A stretch of 38,342 nucleotides of DNA from Spirosoma fluviale. GTDB taxonomy: Bacteria; Bacteroidota; Bacteroidia; Cytophagales; Flexibacteraceae. Positions 9,061-18,236 of this stretch are shown piece after piece; positions within the stretch are counted from its first letter, which is position 1; each line of letters starts with the position of its first letter. Location: the NCBI GenBank assembly GCA_945883425.1, contig CAMCXM010000015.1, positions 1 through 38,342 of the forward strand, written 5' to 3'. The translations under genes and the position numbers were made by a program. A model generated the notes under the pieces. It ran no database searches. It was not told where the DNA came from and saw only the letters and a list, made by a program, of their open reading frames with translations.

Positions 9061-10149
9061 ATGTTTTATTTAATAATTGCAGCCCTTGTACTTCTGTTTG
9101 TTGTCATCGGGCTTTTAGTTCGGGCTCAGGTACTTATTGATATTTTCACTAAATCGAGTGAAAAGCGTGGAGGACTCAGCAATCAGATTAACGGATTGTT
9201 GTTTCCTGTTTTCTTTGTATTTGGGTTGGCCGGATTTATTTGGTTAACAGTTTCATCAAAGAAGTATTATTTACCAGACTCTGCTTCTATCCATGGAGTG
9301 AGGACGGATGAGTTATTTTGGATTACAATGGCAATCATCACCATTGTTTTCATTGCCACGCACCTGCTGTTGTTTTTCTTCCCTTATGTTTATCAGTTTA
9401 AGGAAAACAGGAAAGCACTTTTTTATCCTGTCAATCATCGCCTTGAATTTATTTGGACTGTCATACCTGCTATCGTTCTATCGCTTCTTGTCTTTAGTGG
9501 GTGGAAAGTATGGTCAGATATAACATCTGAGGCTCCAGCAAATTCAGTGGTTGTTGAAATTATTGGCAAGCAATTCAACTGGATGGTTCGTTACCCGGGA
9601 AATGATTTATCGCTGGGCAAACATAATTACCGAAAGATCGATGAGTTAAACACGGTTGGTATTGATTTTTCAGACAAGAACGCCTTCGATGATTTTATGG
9701 CAGGAGAGGTACACATTCCTGTGAACAAGCCTATTTTGTTTAAGATTCGTGCTCGTGATGTACTTCATTCCGTTTTTGCACCTCACTTCCGCTTGAAAAT
9801 GGATGCGGTCCCCGGAATGCCAACAAAATTTTGGTTTACACCGACCATCACCAGCGCCGATATGAAAGCCAAAACGGGTAATCCTGATTTCACCTACGAA
9901 ATTGCGTGTACCGAAGTTTGTGGAAGAGGGCATTTTGGAATGCGTATTCCATTGGTTGTTCATGAGCAGGCAGAGTATGAAACCTGGTTCAAAGCCCAGC
10001 AATCATTTCTTTCAAAGAACCCCGATTATCTCAAGATGGTTCCTGACAATCTCAAAAAGCTGGCTGAAGAATCCATCCAAAACAATAAGAAGTCAACTTC
10101 TGTTGCATCACTTAATAAAGTATCTCAGTCCGTCGCAAAATCGAATTAA
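9061..10149 (+). CDS. coxB: Cytochrome c oxidase subunit II (CuA)
   Basis: Subunit II takes electrons from cytochrome c or ACIII into its dinuclear CuA centre and passes them to heme a. The 362-residue protein has an N-terminal helix (about 1-22) and two further helices (about 42-62 and 78-100), with another near 130-150, before a cupredoxin domain. CuA ligands are visible: His236 in DVLHSVFAPHF, Cys283, Cys287 and His291 in CTEVCGRGHFGM, and Met294. The extra N-terminal helices are usual in the Bacteroidota form. The C-terminal 30 residues are Ser/Lys/Asn-rich and low complexity. No cytochrome c domain is fused at the C-terminus. coxA starts 11 bases downstream. Confidence 0.95.
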   Translation: MFYLIIAALVLLFVVIGLLVRAQVLIDIFTKSSEKRGGLSNQINGLLFPVFFVFGLAGFIWLTVSSKKYYLPDSASIHGVRTDELFWITMAIITIVFIATHLLLFFFPYVYQFKENRKALFYPVNHRLEFIWTVIPAIVLSLLVFSGWKVWSDITSEAPANSVVVEIIGKQFNWMVRYPGNDLSLGKHNYRKIDELNTVGIDFSDKNAFDDFMAGEVHIPVNKPILFKIRARDVLHSVFAPHFRLKMDAVPGMPTKFWFTPTITSADMKAKTGNPDFTYEIACTEVCGRGHFGMRIPLVVHEQAEYETWFKAQQSFLSKNPDYLKMVPDNLKKLAEESIQNNKKSTSVASLNKVSQSVAKSN

Positions 10150-10160
10150 ATTAAGCAAGA

Positions 10161-12026
10161 ATGGAAAGTATTGAACTACAACATCATGCTCATGCGGTTC
10201 ATGGGCATGGTCACGATGATCACCACGAGGATCATGAAGAAGGCACCTTCCTTACCAAATACATTTTCTCACAAGACCATAAGGTAATTGCTAAACAGTT
10301 CCTGATTTCGGGGATTTTTTGGGCAATAATTGGCGGTACGTTATCATCTCTTTTTCGTATCCAGCTAGGTTTTCCGGATGCAGATATGTCCTTTTTGAAA
10401 CCTATTCTTGGTGGATGGATTGAAGATGGAAAGTTGAATCCTGAGTTTTATCTGGCGATGGTGACGATGCACGGAACCATCATGGTTTTCTTTGTATTGA
10501 CAGCAGGTTTGAGTGGAACATTCTCAAACTTCCTTATTCCGTTGCAGATTGGTGCCCGTGACATGGCCTCTGGTTTCCTGAATATGTTGTCATACTGGTT
10601 TTTCTTTGCCAGTTCTGTCATTATGCTTTGGTCCATGTTTATTGAGACTGGTCCTGCATCTGGTGGTTGGGTAATATATCCTCCTTTAAGTGCCGTTCAA
10701 ACTGCTTCGCCTGGTTCAGGCCTTGGTATGACCATGTGGTTATCCGCAATGGCATTGTTTATTGTTTCGTCCTTGTTGGGAAGTATTAATTATGTTTCGA
10801 CGGTTATTAATATGCGTACCAAGGGAATGACGTTTACACGTCTGCCTCTTACTATCTGGGCCTTCTTTTTTACAGCAATCATCGGTATTCTTTCATTCCC
10901 GGTTCTTCTTTCGGCGGCTTTACTTCTGATTTTTGACCGTAGCATGGGAACCAGTTTCTACCTGTCAGAAATTTATATCAATGGAGAGGCTCTCCCTAAT
11001 ATGGGCGGAAGTCCTATTTTGTTCCAGCACCTTTTCTGGTTTCTTGGTCACCCTGAAGTGTACATTGTACTTCTTCCAGCGCTAGGAATTACATCGGAAA
11101 TTATTGCAGTGAATTCACGTAAACCAATCTTTGGATACAAGGCCATGATTGGTTCTATTATGGCCATCACTTTACTGTCATTTATTGTATGGGCACACCA
11201 TATGTTTGTGACAGGTATGAATCCATTTCTTGGGTCCATATTTATGTTTCTTACGTTGATTATTGCGATTCCTTCAGCTGTTAAAGCGTTTAACTACATA
11301 ACCACTCTTTGGAGAGGTAATATCGTTTTTACGCCAGGAATGCTTTTCTCAATCGGTCTTGTTTCCTTCTTTATTTCGGGTGGTCTTACAGGGGTTGCTC
11401 TTGGTAACTCCGCGATTGACATTCAATTGCACGATACCTATTTCGTTGTGGCACACTTTCACCTTGTAATGGGATCTGCTTCATTTTTTGGAATGGTTGC
11501 GGGTGTTTATCACTGGTTTCCTAAAATGTTCGGCAGGATGTTAAACGAGAAGCTCGGTTACGTACACTTCTGGTTAACGTTTGTCGGTGTGTATTGTATC
11601 TTTTTCCCGATGCACTATACCGGAATAGCAGGGTTCCCAAGAAGGTATTATTCATTTACCAGTTATGATGCATTCAAGACTTTCGGTGATTTGAATTCAT
11701 TCATTTCTGTAGCCGCCATCATTACGTTTGGAGCACAATTGATATTTGTCTTTAACTTCTTTTACAGTATTTTCCGTGGTCGTCGTGCGCCTATGAATCC
11801 ATGGAGAGCGAATACACTGGAGTGGACGACACCGATTAATCCTGGTCATGGTAACTGGGTGGGAGAGATTCCTCACGTTTATCGTTGGCCATACGATTAC
11901 AGTAAACCAGGTGCAGATGAAGATTTCATCATGCAGACGGTTCCTTTCGCTGAAACAGCTTCTTCGAACCTTGAGGGCGAAGAGGATCTGGTAGAGGGTG
12001 AACCTATTGAGAAGGCTCATGCCTGA
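10161..12026 (+). CDS. coxA: Cytochrome c oxidase subunit I (heme a / heme a3-CuB)
   Basis: This is the catalytic subunit, reducing O2 to water and pumping protons. The 621-residue protein has about twelve membrane helices. Heme and copper ligands are present: His104 and His434 for heme a, His432 for heme a3, and His297, His346 and His347 for CuB. Tyr301 in GHPEVY is the cross-linking tyrosine of A-type oxidases. The first 25 residues are remarkably His-rich (nine His between 8 and 25), which could bind copper or other metals. The C-terminus is acidic. The stop overlaps the ctaA start by 8 bases, which suggests translational coupling. Confidence 0.96.
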   Translation: MESIELQHHAHAVHGHGHDDHHEDHEEGTFLTKYIFSQDHKVIAKQFLISGIFWAIIGGTLSSLFRIQLGFPDADMSFLKPILGGWIEDGKLNPEFYLAMVTMHGTIMVFFVLTAGLSGTFSNFLIPLQIGARDMASGFLNMLSYWFFFASSVIMLWSMFIETGPASGGWVIYPPLSAVQTASPGSGLGMTMWLSAMALFIVSSLLGSINYVSTVINMRTKGMTFTRLPLTIWAFFFTAIIGILSFPVLLSAALLLIFDRSMGTSFYLSEIYINGEALPNMGGSPILFQHLFWFLGHPEVYIVLLPALGITSEIIAVNSRKPIFGYKAMIGSIMAITLLSFIVWAHHMFVTGMNPFLGSIFMFLTLIIAIPSAVKAFNYITTLWRGNIVFTPGMLFSIGLVSFFISGGLTGVALGNSAIDIQLHDTYFVVAHFHLVMGSASFFGMVAGVYHWFPKMFGRMLNEKLGYVHFWLTFVGVYCIFFPMHYTGIAGFPRRYYSFTSYDAFKTFGDLNSFISVAAIITFGAQLIFVFNFFYSIFRGRRAPMNPWRANTLEWTTPINPGHGNWVGEIPHVYRWPYDYSKPGADEDFIMQTVPFAETASSNLEGEEDLVEGEPIEKAHA

Positions 12027-12993
12027 TTCTGATAACACGATAAGAAGATACAGGAGGTCCATTAGGACCTCCTTCTTTTTAGTGTTGTTTCTCGTATTCG
12101 TTGGGGGTGTTGTCAGAAGTACTGGTGCAGGACTCGGTTGCCCTGACTGGCCAAAGTGTTTTGGACTTTGGATCCCACCGACCCATATTTCTGAGGTCCC
12201 TGATAAATATTGGAATGACCCTTTATCCTCAGTTAACGGTCAGATTATTTTCAATCCTGTAAAAACGTGGATTGAGTATGTCAACAGGCTTATCGGAGTG
12301 GTTATAGGATTTGCTATTTTTCTTCAGTTTGTTTTTTCTGTGCTTTATGGTCCCACAACAGTTGGTAAACGTTTTAGCCTTTTAGCTCTGTTCCTTGTAT
12401 TGTTTGAAGGCTGGCTAGGGTCTAAAGTTGTGTCAACAGATTTAAAACCTTTGGTGATCAGTTTGCATCTTTTTGTGGCTTTGATTCTTGGATGTGCTTT
12501 GTTGGCAGCGTTGTTCTATGCTTCAAATAGAAAAATACCGGTATCGGCTTTTAAAAATGACAAATCTGTGGAACGGGTATTATGGCTGACCAGCTTGCTT
12601 ATTTTTCTCCAATTTTTTCTGGGGACGGAAGTTCGTTCACAGGTAGATGTTTTGTTCCGGAGGTTTGACTTTGAGTTCAGAGATCTGTATGTGCAACAAC
12701 TGAACTGGAGTTTTTATGTTCACCGGACTCTTTCCATTCTGGTATTGATCATGATGGTTTTACAAATTTTACGGTTCGCGAAGAGATTTCCTGTGGTGAA
12801 TTTGTACCAGGTAATTACACCTTTTGTACTGACCTTGTTTCTGATTCTAAGCGGTGTGATTCTTGTTTACTTTGATTTTCCGGCATTGGTCCAACCATTT
12901 CATCTGGTTTTGGGTTTTTCCATTGTATGCGCACAATTCTGGTTAATTTTGAACCATCGGTTTTCTGATCCTTCTTCCAATGGAAGTGCTTGA
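12019..12993 (+). CDS. ctaA: Heme A synthase (CtaA/COX15)
   Basis: CtaA oxidises the C8 methyl of heme O to give heme A for the oxidase. I chose ATG 12019, which overlaps the coxA stop by 8 bases, over ATG 11998. The 324-residue membrane protein shows the family signature GGVVRSTGAGLGCPDWPKC (Cys41 and Cys47), His-bearing helices ISLHLFVAL, FYVHRTLSILVL and VQPFHLVLGF, and EYVNRLIG at about 86-93. In Bacillus CtaA the equivalent motif is E-x-x-H-R with a heme-ligand His; here that position is Asn89, which may be normal for this lineage. It overlaps ctaB by 14 bases. Confidence 0.92.
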   Translation: MPDSDNTIRRYRRSIRTSFFLVLFLVFVGGVVRSTGAGLGCPDWPKCFGLWIPPTHISEVPDKYWNDPLSSVNGQIIFNPVKTWIEYVNRLIGVVIGFAIFLQFVFSVLYGPTTVGKRFSLLALFLVLFEGWLGSKVVSTDLKPLVISLHLFVALILGCALLAALFYASNRKIPVSAFKNDKSVERVLWLTSLLIFLQFFLGTEVRSQVDVLFRRFDFEFRDLYVQQLNWSFYVHRTLSILVLIMMVLQILRFAKRFPVVNLYQVITPFVLTLFLILSGVILVYFDFPALVQPFHLVLGFSIVCAQFWLILNHRFSDPSSNGSA

Positions 12994-13867
12994 TAAACAA
13001 AACCTAACAACAACCGCAGCTATGTCTGCCTACTGGACTCTCCTCAAACCTAGACTAAGCCTTCTGGTCGTTATCTCTACCTTATTGTCTTTTGCTTATG
13101 CAACGGATGAGGTTTCTTATTTCAGTTCATTGATGCTGCTGGGTTTGTTTGGTTTCTTTATTACGGGAGCAGCCAACGCCTGTAACCAGATTATTGAAAC
13201 AGAGTTGGATTCCAGGATGAACCGAACCCGTTTGAGGCCAATGCCAACACAAGCTATTTCACAGCGGGATGCCATCATATTCAGTGCTGTTTTGTTGGGG
13301 TTGGGGATTGTTGGAATTGCGTGGTTTTTCAATCTGACAGCATCCTTGCTTTCCTTCATCTCATTTGCATTGTACGTGTTCATTTACACGCCTCTCAAAC
13401 CTAAGACCCCTCTTTCAGTTTTGATCGGTGCGTTTCCCGGTGCTTTGCCAATTCTTGTTGGTTGCGTGGCTGCCAGTGGACACTTTTATCCGGATTATTT
13501 CATTTTGTTTGCGATCCAGTTTTTCTGGCAATTCCCACATTTCTGGGCAATTGCCTGGGTCCTCGATGATGACTACCAACGAGCGGGCTTCCGGTTGCTT
13601 CCATTCGGGAGGGACAAAGATTCAACCGCTGCCTATTACATTTTTATCTATACAGTCGCTCTTGTTATGGTATCCCTTTTTCCTTCCTTCCTCCAGTTGG
13701 TTGGTGTCTGGTACACGGTGATTACCGCAATAGCAGGACTTGGATTTCTTCTCATGACCATCTTTCACATGCGGCAGCTTTCCATTGAATCTGCCAGAAG
13801 GGTGATGTTTTATTCTTTTTTTTACCTTCCGATCGTACAACTTTTACTAGCTCTTGATAAAATATGA
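12980..13867 (+). CDS. ctaB: Protoheme IX farnesyltransferase, heme O synthase (CtaB/CyoE)
   Basis: CtaB transfers a farnesyl group to heme B to make heme O, the substrate of CtaA. The 295-residue protein belongs to the UbiA prenyltransferase superfamily with about eight or nine membrane helices. The first Asp-rich motif is NQIIETELDSRMNRTRLRP (about 67-85) and the second is DDDYQRAGFRLLP (about 195-207), both diagnostic of heme O synthases. ATG 12980 overlaps ctaA by 14 bases; ATG 13022 (MSAYWTLLKPR) is a plausible shorter start. The stop overlaps the coxC start as ATGA. Confidence 0.94.
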   Translation: MEVLDKQNLTTTAAMSAYWTLLKPRLSLLVVISTLLSFAYATDEVSYFSSLMLLGLFGFFITGAANACNQIIETELDSRMNRTRLRPMPTQAISQRDAIIFSAVLLGLGIVGIAWFFNLTASLLSFISFALYVFIYTPLKPKTPLSVLIGAFPGALPILVGCVAASGHFYPDYFILFAIQFFWQFPHFWAIAWVLDDDYQRAGFRLLPFGRDKDSTAAYYIFIYTVALVMVSLFPSFLQLVGVWYTVITAIAGLGFLLMTIFHMRQLSIESARRVMFYSFFYLPIVQLLLALDKI

Positions 13868-14463
13868 AACCAACCAAAGTACCCATCTGGGAACAGGAAT
13901 CCAGTGAAGCACAGCCAACCCTTGGAATGAATCCCAAGAAGTTTAGCATGTGGCTTTTTCTTCTGAGTGTGGTTATGATTTTTGCTTCGTTAACCTCTGG
14001 TTACATTGTCCGTAAAGCCGAAGGAAACTGGGTCGATTTCGAATTACCACCTATTTTCTGGTTCACCACCGCTATTCTTCTCCTAAGTTCTGTAACTCAT
14101 CAGCTTGCTTTTAATCAGGCGAAGAAAGATAATCTCGCTCAGGTGAAAGGATGGATGTTCTTAACCACTTTGTTGGGTATTGGATTTCTGATAACCCAGT
14201 GGTATGCGTGGGTATATCTGGTTCACATCAACGTGTATTTCTCTGGAAATAATGTCGCCGGTTCCTTTCTGTATGTACTCACAGGCCTCCATGCCCTTCA
14301 CCTGATTTCGGCCATCGTATTTGTTCTGATTATCACGGTTAAGACCTTTCGTTTTCAGGTGCATTCCAAAAATATCCTTGGAATTGAGCTTTGCACGACT
14401 TACTGGCATTTTCTCGATGTCCTCTGGATTTACCTCTTTATTTTCTTAATGGTTTTCCATTAG
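13864..14463 (+). CDS. coxC: Cytochrome c oxidase subunit III
   Basis: Subunit III is a cofactor-free membrane subunit that stabilises the oxidase core. The 199-residue protein has five predicted helices, the short form found in many bacteria, with family features such as GSFLYVLTGLHALHLISAI and ELCTTYWHFLDVLWIYLFIFL, the latter ending the protein as usual. It overlaps ctaB by 4 bases (ATGA). It is the last gene of the operon: no second subunit III, subunit IV or Sco gene follows, only 58 bases and the convergent metG. Confidence 0.92.
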   Translation: MKPTKVPIWEQESSEAQPTLGMNPKKFSMWLFLLSVVMIFASLTSGYIVRKAEGNWVDFELPPIFWFTTAILLLSSVTHQLAFNQAKKDNLAQVKGWMFLTTLLGIGFLITQWYAWVYLVHINVYFSGNNVAGSFLYVLTGLHALHLISAIVFVLIITVKTFRFQVHSKNILGIELCTTYWHFLDVLWIYLFIFLMVFH

Positions 14464-14521
14464 AAACCTGAAGAGGCAGGGAACTATCTTTCGCTTATAA
14501 AGATTGTTTTTGGAATCAGGG

Positions 14522-16573
14522 TTACGAAACCCCGCTTCCGGAACGGACTGGTTCTGATGGCTGGACAAAGACCAGTTTTCCGTCGGCATCCTGCGCCATC
14601 AGGATCATACCTTGCGATTGAATTCCTTTGATTTCCCGTGGTGCCAGATTGGCCAGAAGAAGAACCTGTTTTCCGATAATGTCTTCTGGCTTGTGGTATT
14701 CTGCAATTCCGCTTACAACCGTTCTTGTGTCTATCCCGGTGTCCAAAGTCAGTTGCAGAAGCTTTTTGGTTTTAGGTACGGAAACCGCAGCTGTGATTGT
14801 CGCCACCCGAATGTCCATCTTACCGAAATCATCAAATGCGATGTTTTCTTTCTGCGGCGGTGCAGAGTAATTGGCCAGCGCATTTTCCAGACGGGACTTT
14901 TCGAGTTTCTCCAGTTGTGTTGCCACTTCCTCATCGGTAATCTTTGTGAACAGGATTTCTGGTGTTCCCAGTAAAGAGCCAGATTGTATAAAATCTGCCG
15001 TTGATCCATTCGGCCAGGCCACATCAAAAGATGGAAGCATATTTTGCAACTTCTTGGCAGAAAATGGAAGGAAGGGTTCCATTAGACGGGTAAGCAAAGC
15101 GCAGGTTTGTATGGAAAGATTCAGAATTGTTTTTACACTCCCCGGATCTGTTTTGATGCGCTTCCATGGTTCAGTTTCGGCTAAATACCGGTTGCCAGCA
15201 CGTGCCACATTCATCATTTCAGTCAAAGCCTGGCGGAAACGGAAATTCTCCAGATTCTCAGAAACCAGACCAGGGGCCATTTTCAGGATGCTGATCAATT
15301 CATTTTCAGAATCACCCAATTCGCCTGCGGCCGGAACTTTTCCTTCATAGTATTTATGCGTCAGAACCAAGGCCCGGTTCACAAAATTGCCGACGATGTC
15401 TGCCAATTCGTTGTTGTTCCGGGATTGAAATTCTTTCCATGTAAAATCATTGTCTTTGGTTTCCGGTGCGCAGGATGCCAGCGTGTACCGAAGGGCATCT
15501 TCTCTTCCCGGTAAATCGGTGAGGAATTCATGCAGCCATACAGCCCAGTTACGGGAGGTTGATATTTTCTGACCCTCCAGATTAAGGAATTCGTTGGCCG
15601 GTACATTGTCCGGAAGAATATATTCCCCATGCGCTTTCAGCATGGTTGGGAAGATGATGCAATGGAATACGATGTTGTCCTTTCCAATAAAATGAAGTAG
15701 TCGGGTATCGCTGTCTTTCCACCAGGTTTCCCAGCTTTTGTTTTCCCGTTTTGCCCAGTCTTTGGTGGCAGAAATGTATCCGATGGGCGCATCAAACCAA
15801 ACATACAACACTTTGCCTTCCGCACCTTCGACCGGTACAGGAACACCCCAGTCCAGATCGCGGGTTACCGCACGAGGTTGAAGTCCTTGTTCGATCCAGC
15901 TTTTGCACTGTCCATATACATTCGGCTTCCATTCTTTATGTCCTTCCAGAATCCATTCCCGAAGCCAGGTTTCGTACTCATTCAGCGGAAGGTACCAATG
16001 TTTGGTGGCCTTTAGAACCGGACGCCCACCACTGAGCATAGAGCGGGGATTGATGAGTTCGGATGGACTTAATGTGGAACCGCAATTTTCGCACTGATCG
16101 CCATAGGCACTCTCAAACCCGCAATTCGGACAGGTGCCCTGAATGTAGCGATCCGCCAGAAATTGCTGTGCTTCCTCATCGTAATACTGGTCGTTGCTCT
16201 GTTCCAGAAATTTTCCTTCTCCATAAAGTTTCTTGAAAAAAGCAGATGCTGTTTCGTGATGGGTCTGGTTGGATGTGCGGGAATAAATATCAAAACCAAT
16301 TCCGAATCCTTCAAAACTCTTCTTAATCAGGGCATCGTATTTATCGACGGCTTCCTGAACCGTGATGCCTTCTTTCCGGGCACGGATGGTTACAGGAACA
16401 CCATGTTCGTCAGATCCACAGACAAACAAAACCTCTTCTTTTTTCAGACGCTTGTAGCGGACATAAATATCAGCCGGAAGGTAAACACCCGCCAGATGGC
16501 CAATGTGAACCGGACCGTTTGCATATGGAAGGGCTGCAGTAATGAGAGTTCGTTTGAATTCAGGAGTAGGCAT
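14522..16573 (-). CDS. metG: Methionine--tRNA ligase
   Basis: MetG charges tRNA-Met with methionine using ATP. The 683-residue protein is a class I synthetase: the HIGH motif is intact at 23-26 (PVHIGHLAG), a zinc knuckle with CPNC and CENC lies near 143-162, and the KMSKS-type loop reads KISTS near 330-340. A C-terminal EMAP/Trbp-like tRNA-binding OB domain begins near residue 575 (KMDIRVATI) and ends with [13 protein letters not shown]. This is the usual full-length form. It is convergent with coxC and lies 111 bases downstream of the SpoIIE-type gene on the same strand. ATG at 16573 fits family N-termini ([17 protein letters not shown]). Confidence 0.97.
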   Translation of the reverse strand: MPTPEFKRTLITAALPYANGPVHIGHLAGVYLPADIYVRYKRLKKEEVLFVCGSDEHGVPVTIRARKEGITVQEAVDKYDALIKKSFEGFGIGFDIYSRTSNQTHHETASAFFKKLYGEGKFLEQSNDQYYDEEAQQFLADRYIQGTCPNCGFESAYGDQCENCGSTLSPSELINPRSMLSGGRPVLKATKHWYLPLNEYETWLREWILEGHKEWKPNVYGQCKSWIEQGLQPRAVTRDLDWGVPVPVEGAEGKVLYVWFDAPIGYISATKDWAKRENKSWETWWKDSDTRLLHFIGKDNIVFHCIIFPTMLKAHGEYILPDNVPANEFLNLEGQKISTSRNWAVWLHEFLTDLPGREDALRYTLASCAPETKDNDFTWKEFQSRNNNELADIVGNFVNRALVLTHKYYEGKVPAAGELGDSENELISILKMAPGLVSENLENFRFRQALTEMMNVARAGNRYLAETEPWKRIKTDPGSVKTILNLSIQTCALLTRLMEPFLPFSAKKLQNMLPSFDVAWPNGSTADFIQSGSLLGTPEILFTKITDEEVATQLEKLEKSRLENALANYSAPPQKENIAFDDFGKMDIRVATITAAVSVPKTKKLLQLTLDTGIDTRTVVSGIAEYHKPEDIIGKQVLLLANLAPREIKGIQSQGMILMAQDADGKLVFVQPSEPVRSGSGVS

Positions 16574-16684
16574 AATTCAGGAAATGAGGCGGCAAAAATG
16601 ATGATAAGGGATGGAATGACGAAACAAAATGCCAATTGTCAATTCCGGACAGAACGAATTGCTTTGAGAACGATCTGTGTCAAA

Positions 16685-18118
16685 TCAGACTTCAAACCCG
16701 ATCAGGAGAATGTCGTCGGTTTGCGTTTCGGATCCCTGCCACGATTCGAAGAGTGATTCCAGTTCAGATTTTTGTTTGGATAAAGGCAAGGATTGCAACT
16801 GAACGATTTCATTTACCAGATTTTTTGTGCCGAGTCGTTTGCCATTTATATCCGATAACTGGTCAGCAGCGCCGTCCGTGAAGAGGTAAAAGCGATCGCC
16901 CCGTTCAATTTCCATCTCGATGGTTTCATATTGAACATGTTCCGTGGCCCATGTGGCAAGTTGAAAACGGGTACCCGGAATAATCTGGCTTTTGCCTTCG
17001 TCTGTAATACGGACGATTGGCCGGCTGGCAGATGCAAACGACAACGTTGTGTCGGTGATCAGGCAAACAGCAATGTCCATTCCATCGCCCAGTTCAGAAT
17101 TCTGGTCTTGTTTGAGTCGTCGGCGTAGTCGCCGGTCGAGCTCTTCCAGAATATCAGATGGAAAGGATTTTCCCTGTTCTTCCACAATCTGAGAAATGAG
17201 GTTCGATGCAAAAACAGCCATCATGCCGCCGGGAACTCCATGTCCAATGCAATCGGCAATCACCAGAATCAATCCCTGGTAGGTACGCTTGGCCCAGTAA
17301 AAATCACCCGATACCACATCTTTGGGTTTGTACAACAACATCCCGGATTTCAAACCGCCAAACAGGTCTTCCTCAGAAGGAAGTGTTTCGTGCTGCAACA
17401 TTGAGGCCAGGCGGAGACTTTCGAAAATGGATTTGTTCTGTTGTTGAAGTATGGTAGATTTTTGCTGTAGCTGGTTGGTGGCAATCAGGGCTTCATCCTT
17501 CTGCATCATCATTTTTAAGGACAATGCCGACAAATCTTTGTTCTGTGTTTCTATAATTTCCTGGTAGCGATCCGATTCATACCGGAAGTTATGGATCACG
17601 AATATGAGCATGAAGAAGGCCACAAAGAAATTCGGGTAGTATGAAAACCGCAGTCCTTCGTCCACTATCTGCGGATGATACTGAAACCAGGCATCGTGGA
17701 GAACATAAAGAATACAAATAGCCAATGTATACAACAGTATCAACACCAGATCATCAAACAACAGAAAGCTGATGATGGTGAGAAAAAGGAGGAAAAAGTG
17801 GACGCCCAATACGTTGCCAAAATGGTAGCTGATGTTACCCAGCGACACCAGCACCGCGATCATGATCAGGTGACGGGTGAAGACCCTGTAACCAATGCTA
17901 TGAAGTGAAAACCCAACCAGACAAAAAACAACGGAAGAAATGGAATCCCATAACAGAATTTCCTGGTAATGATAAAATCCATAGGCAAATGAATTCAGGA
18001 TGTTGAGAAAAAACAGGTAGATAAGAAGGTAATTGGAAATCTGTATCTTCCGTTTTTCATGAAATCCATCTTCCGGATGGATTCCCATGGTTACCAACTT
18101 CTGAATAAATTCGAGCAA
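16685..18118 (-). CDS. Membrane SpoIIE/PP2C-type serine phosphatase
   Basis: The 477-residue protein has about six hydrophobic helices in residues 28-190, a coiled-coil linker (about 200-245, rich in Gln, Leu and Lys) and a C-terminal SpoIIE-type PPM phosphatase domain. Visible phosphatase motifs are KDVVSGDFYW (near 279-288), IADCIGHGVPGG (near 300-311), DGMDIAVCLI, TDGAADQ (near 422-428) and TDDILLIGF at the end. Such proteins dephosphorylate partner-switching anti-sigma antagonists or respond to membrane signals, but no partner gene is nearby, so the substrate is unknown. It is transcribed with or just after the CHASE2 gene (118 bases apart). Confidence 0.85.
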   Translation of the reverse strand: MLEFIQKLVTMGIHPEDGFHEKRKIQISNYLLIYLFFLNILNSFAYGFYHYQEILLWDSISSVVFCLVGFSLHSIGYRVFTRHLIMIAVLVSLGNISYHFGNVLGVHFFLLFLTIISFLLFDDLVLILLYTLAICILYVLHDAWFQYHPQIVDEGLRFSYYPNFFVAFFMLIFVIHNFRYESDRYQEIIETQNKDLSALSLKMMMQKDEALIATNQLQQKSTILQQQNKSIFESLRLASMLQHETLPSEEDLFGGLKSGMLLYKPKDVVSGDFYWAKRTYQGLILVIADCIGHGVPGGMMAVFASNLISQIVEEQGKSFPSDILEELDRRLRRRLKQDQNSELGDGMDIAVCLITDTTLSFASASRPIVRITDEGKSQIIPGTRFQLATWATEHVQYETIEMEIERGDRFYLFTDGAADQLSDINGKRLGTKNLVNEIVQLQSLPLSKQKSELESLFESWQGSETQTDDILLIGFEV

Positions 18119-18147
18119 TGCGGGGGGAGGTATTTCGGGATTTATCC

Positions 18148-18155
18148 CAAAAGTA
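18148..18155 (-). promoter_or_regulatory. Possible -7 element for the SpoIIE-type gene
   Basis: On the minus strand this reads TACTTTTG, a full match to the Bacteroidota TAnnTTTG element, 29 bases before the ATG at 18118. The expected TTTG 19 bases upstream is absent; the nearest weak form is a TTG with a 16-base spacer. It may give the phosphatase its own promoter, separate from the CHASE2 gene. Confidence 0.35.
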
Positions 18156-18186
18156 AATCAAGCCCAATTCTCAACTGAATTTGAGT

Positions 18187-18204
18187 GGTTTTTCCAAAAA
18201 AACC
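18187..18204. terminator. Hairpin downstream of the CHASE2 gene, weak terminator candidate
   Basis: GGTTTTT-CCAA-AAAAACC forms a perfect 7-bp stem with a 4-base loop, 33 bases beyond the CHASE2 gene stop on the minus strand. It has few G-C pairs and no following T-run, so it is at best a weak terminator or an RNA-processing hairpin. Confidence 0.25.
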
Positions 18205-18236
18205 GAGGAAGTAAGTACTGAATGAAAATGAGAGAA

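Noticed and set aside
14519-14532. GGGTT-ACGA-AACCC hairpin as a terminator between coxC and metG
   Set aside because: Only a 5-bp stem, no T-run on either side, and it lies partly in the metG coding end.
16163-16756. Plus-strand open frame of 197 codons across the metG 5' end
   Set aside because: It is a mirror of metG and of the end of the SpoIIE-type gene, with low-complexity antisense wording; no independent evidence.
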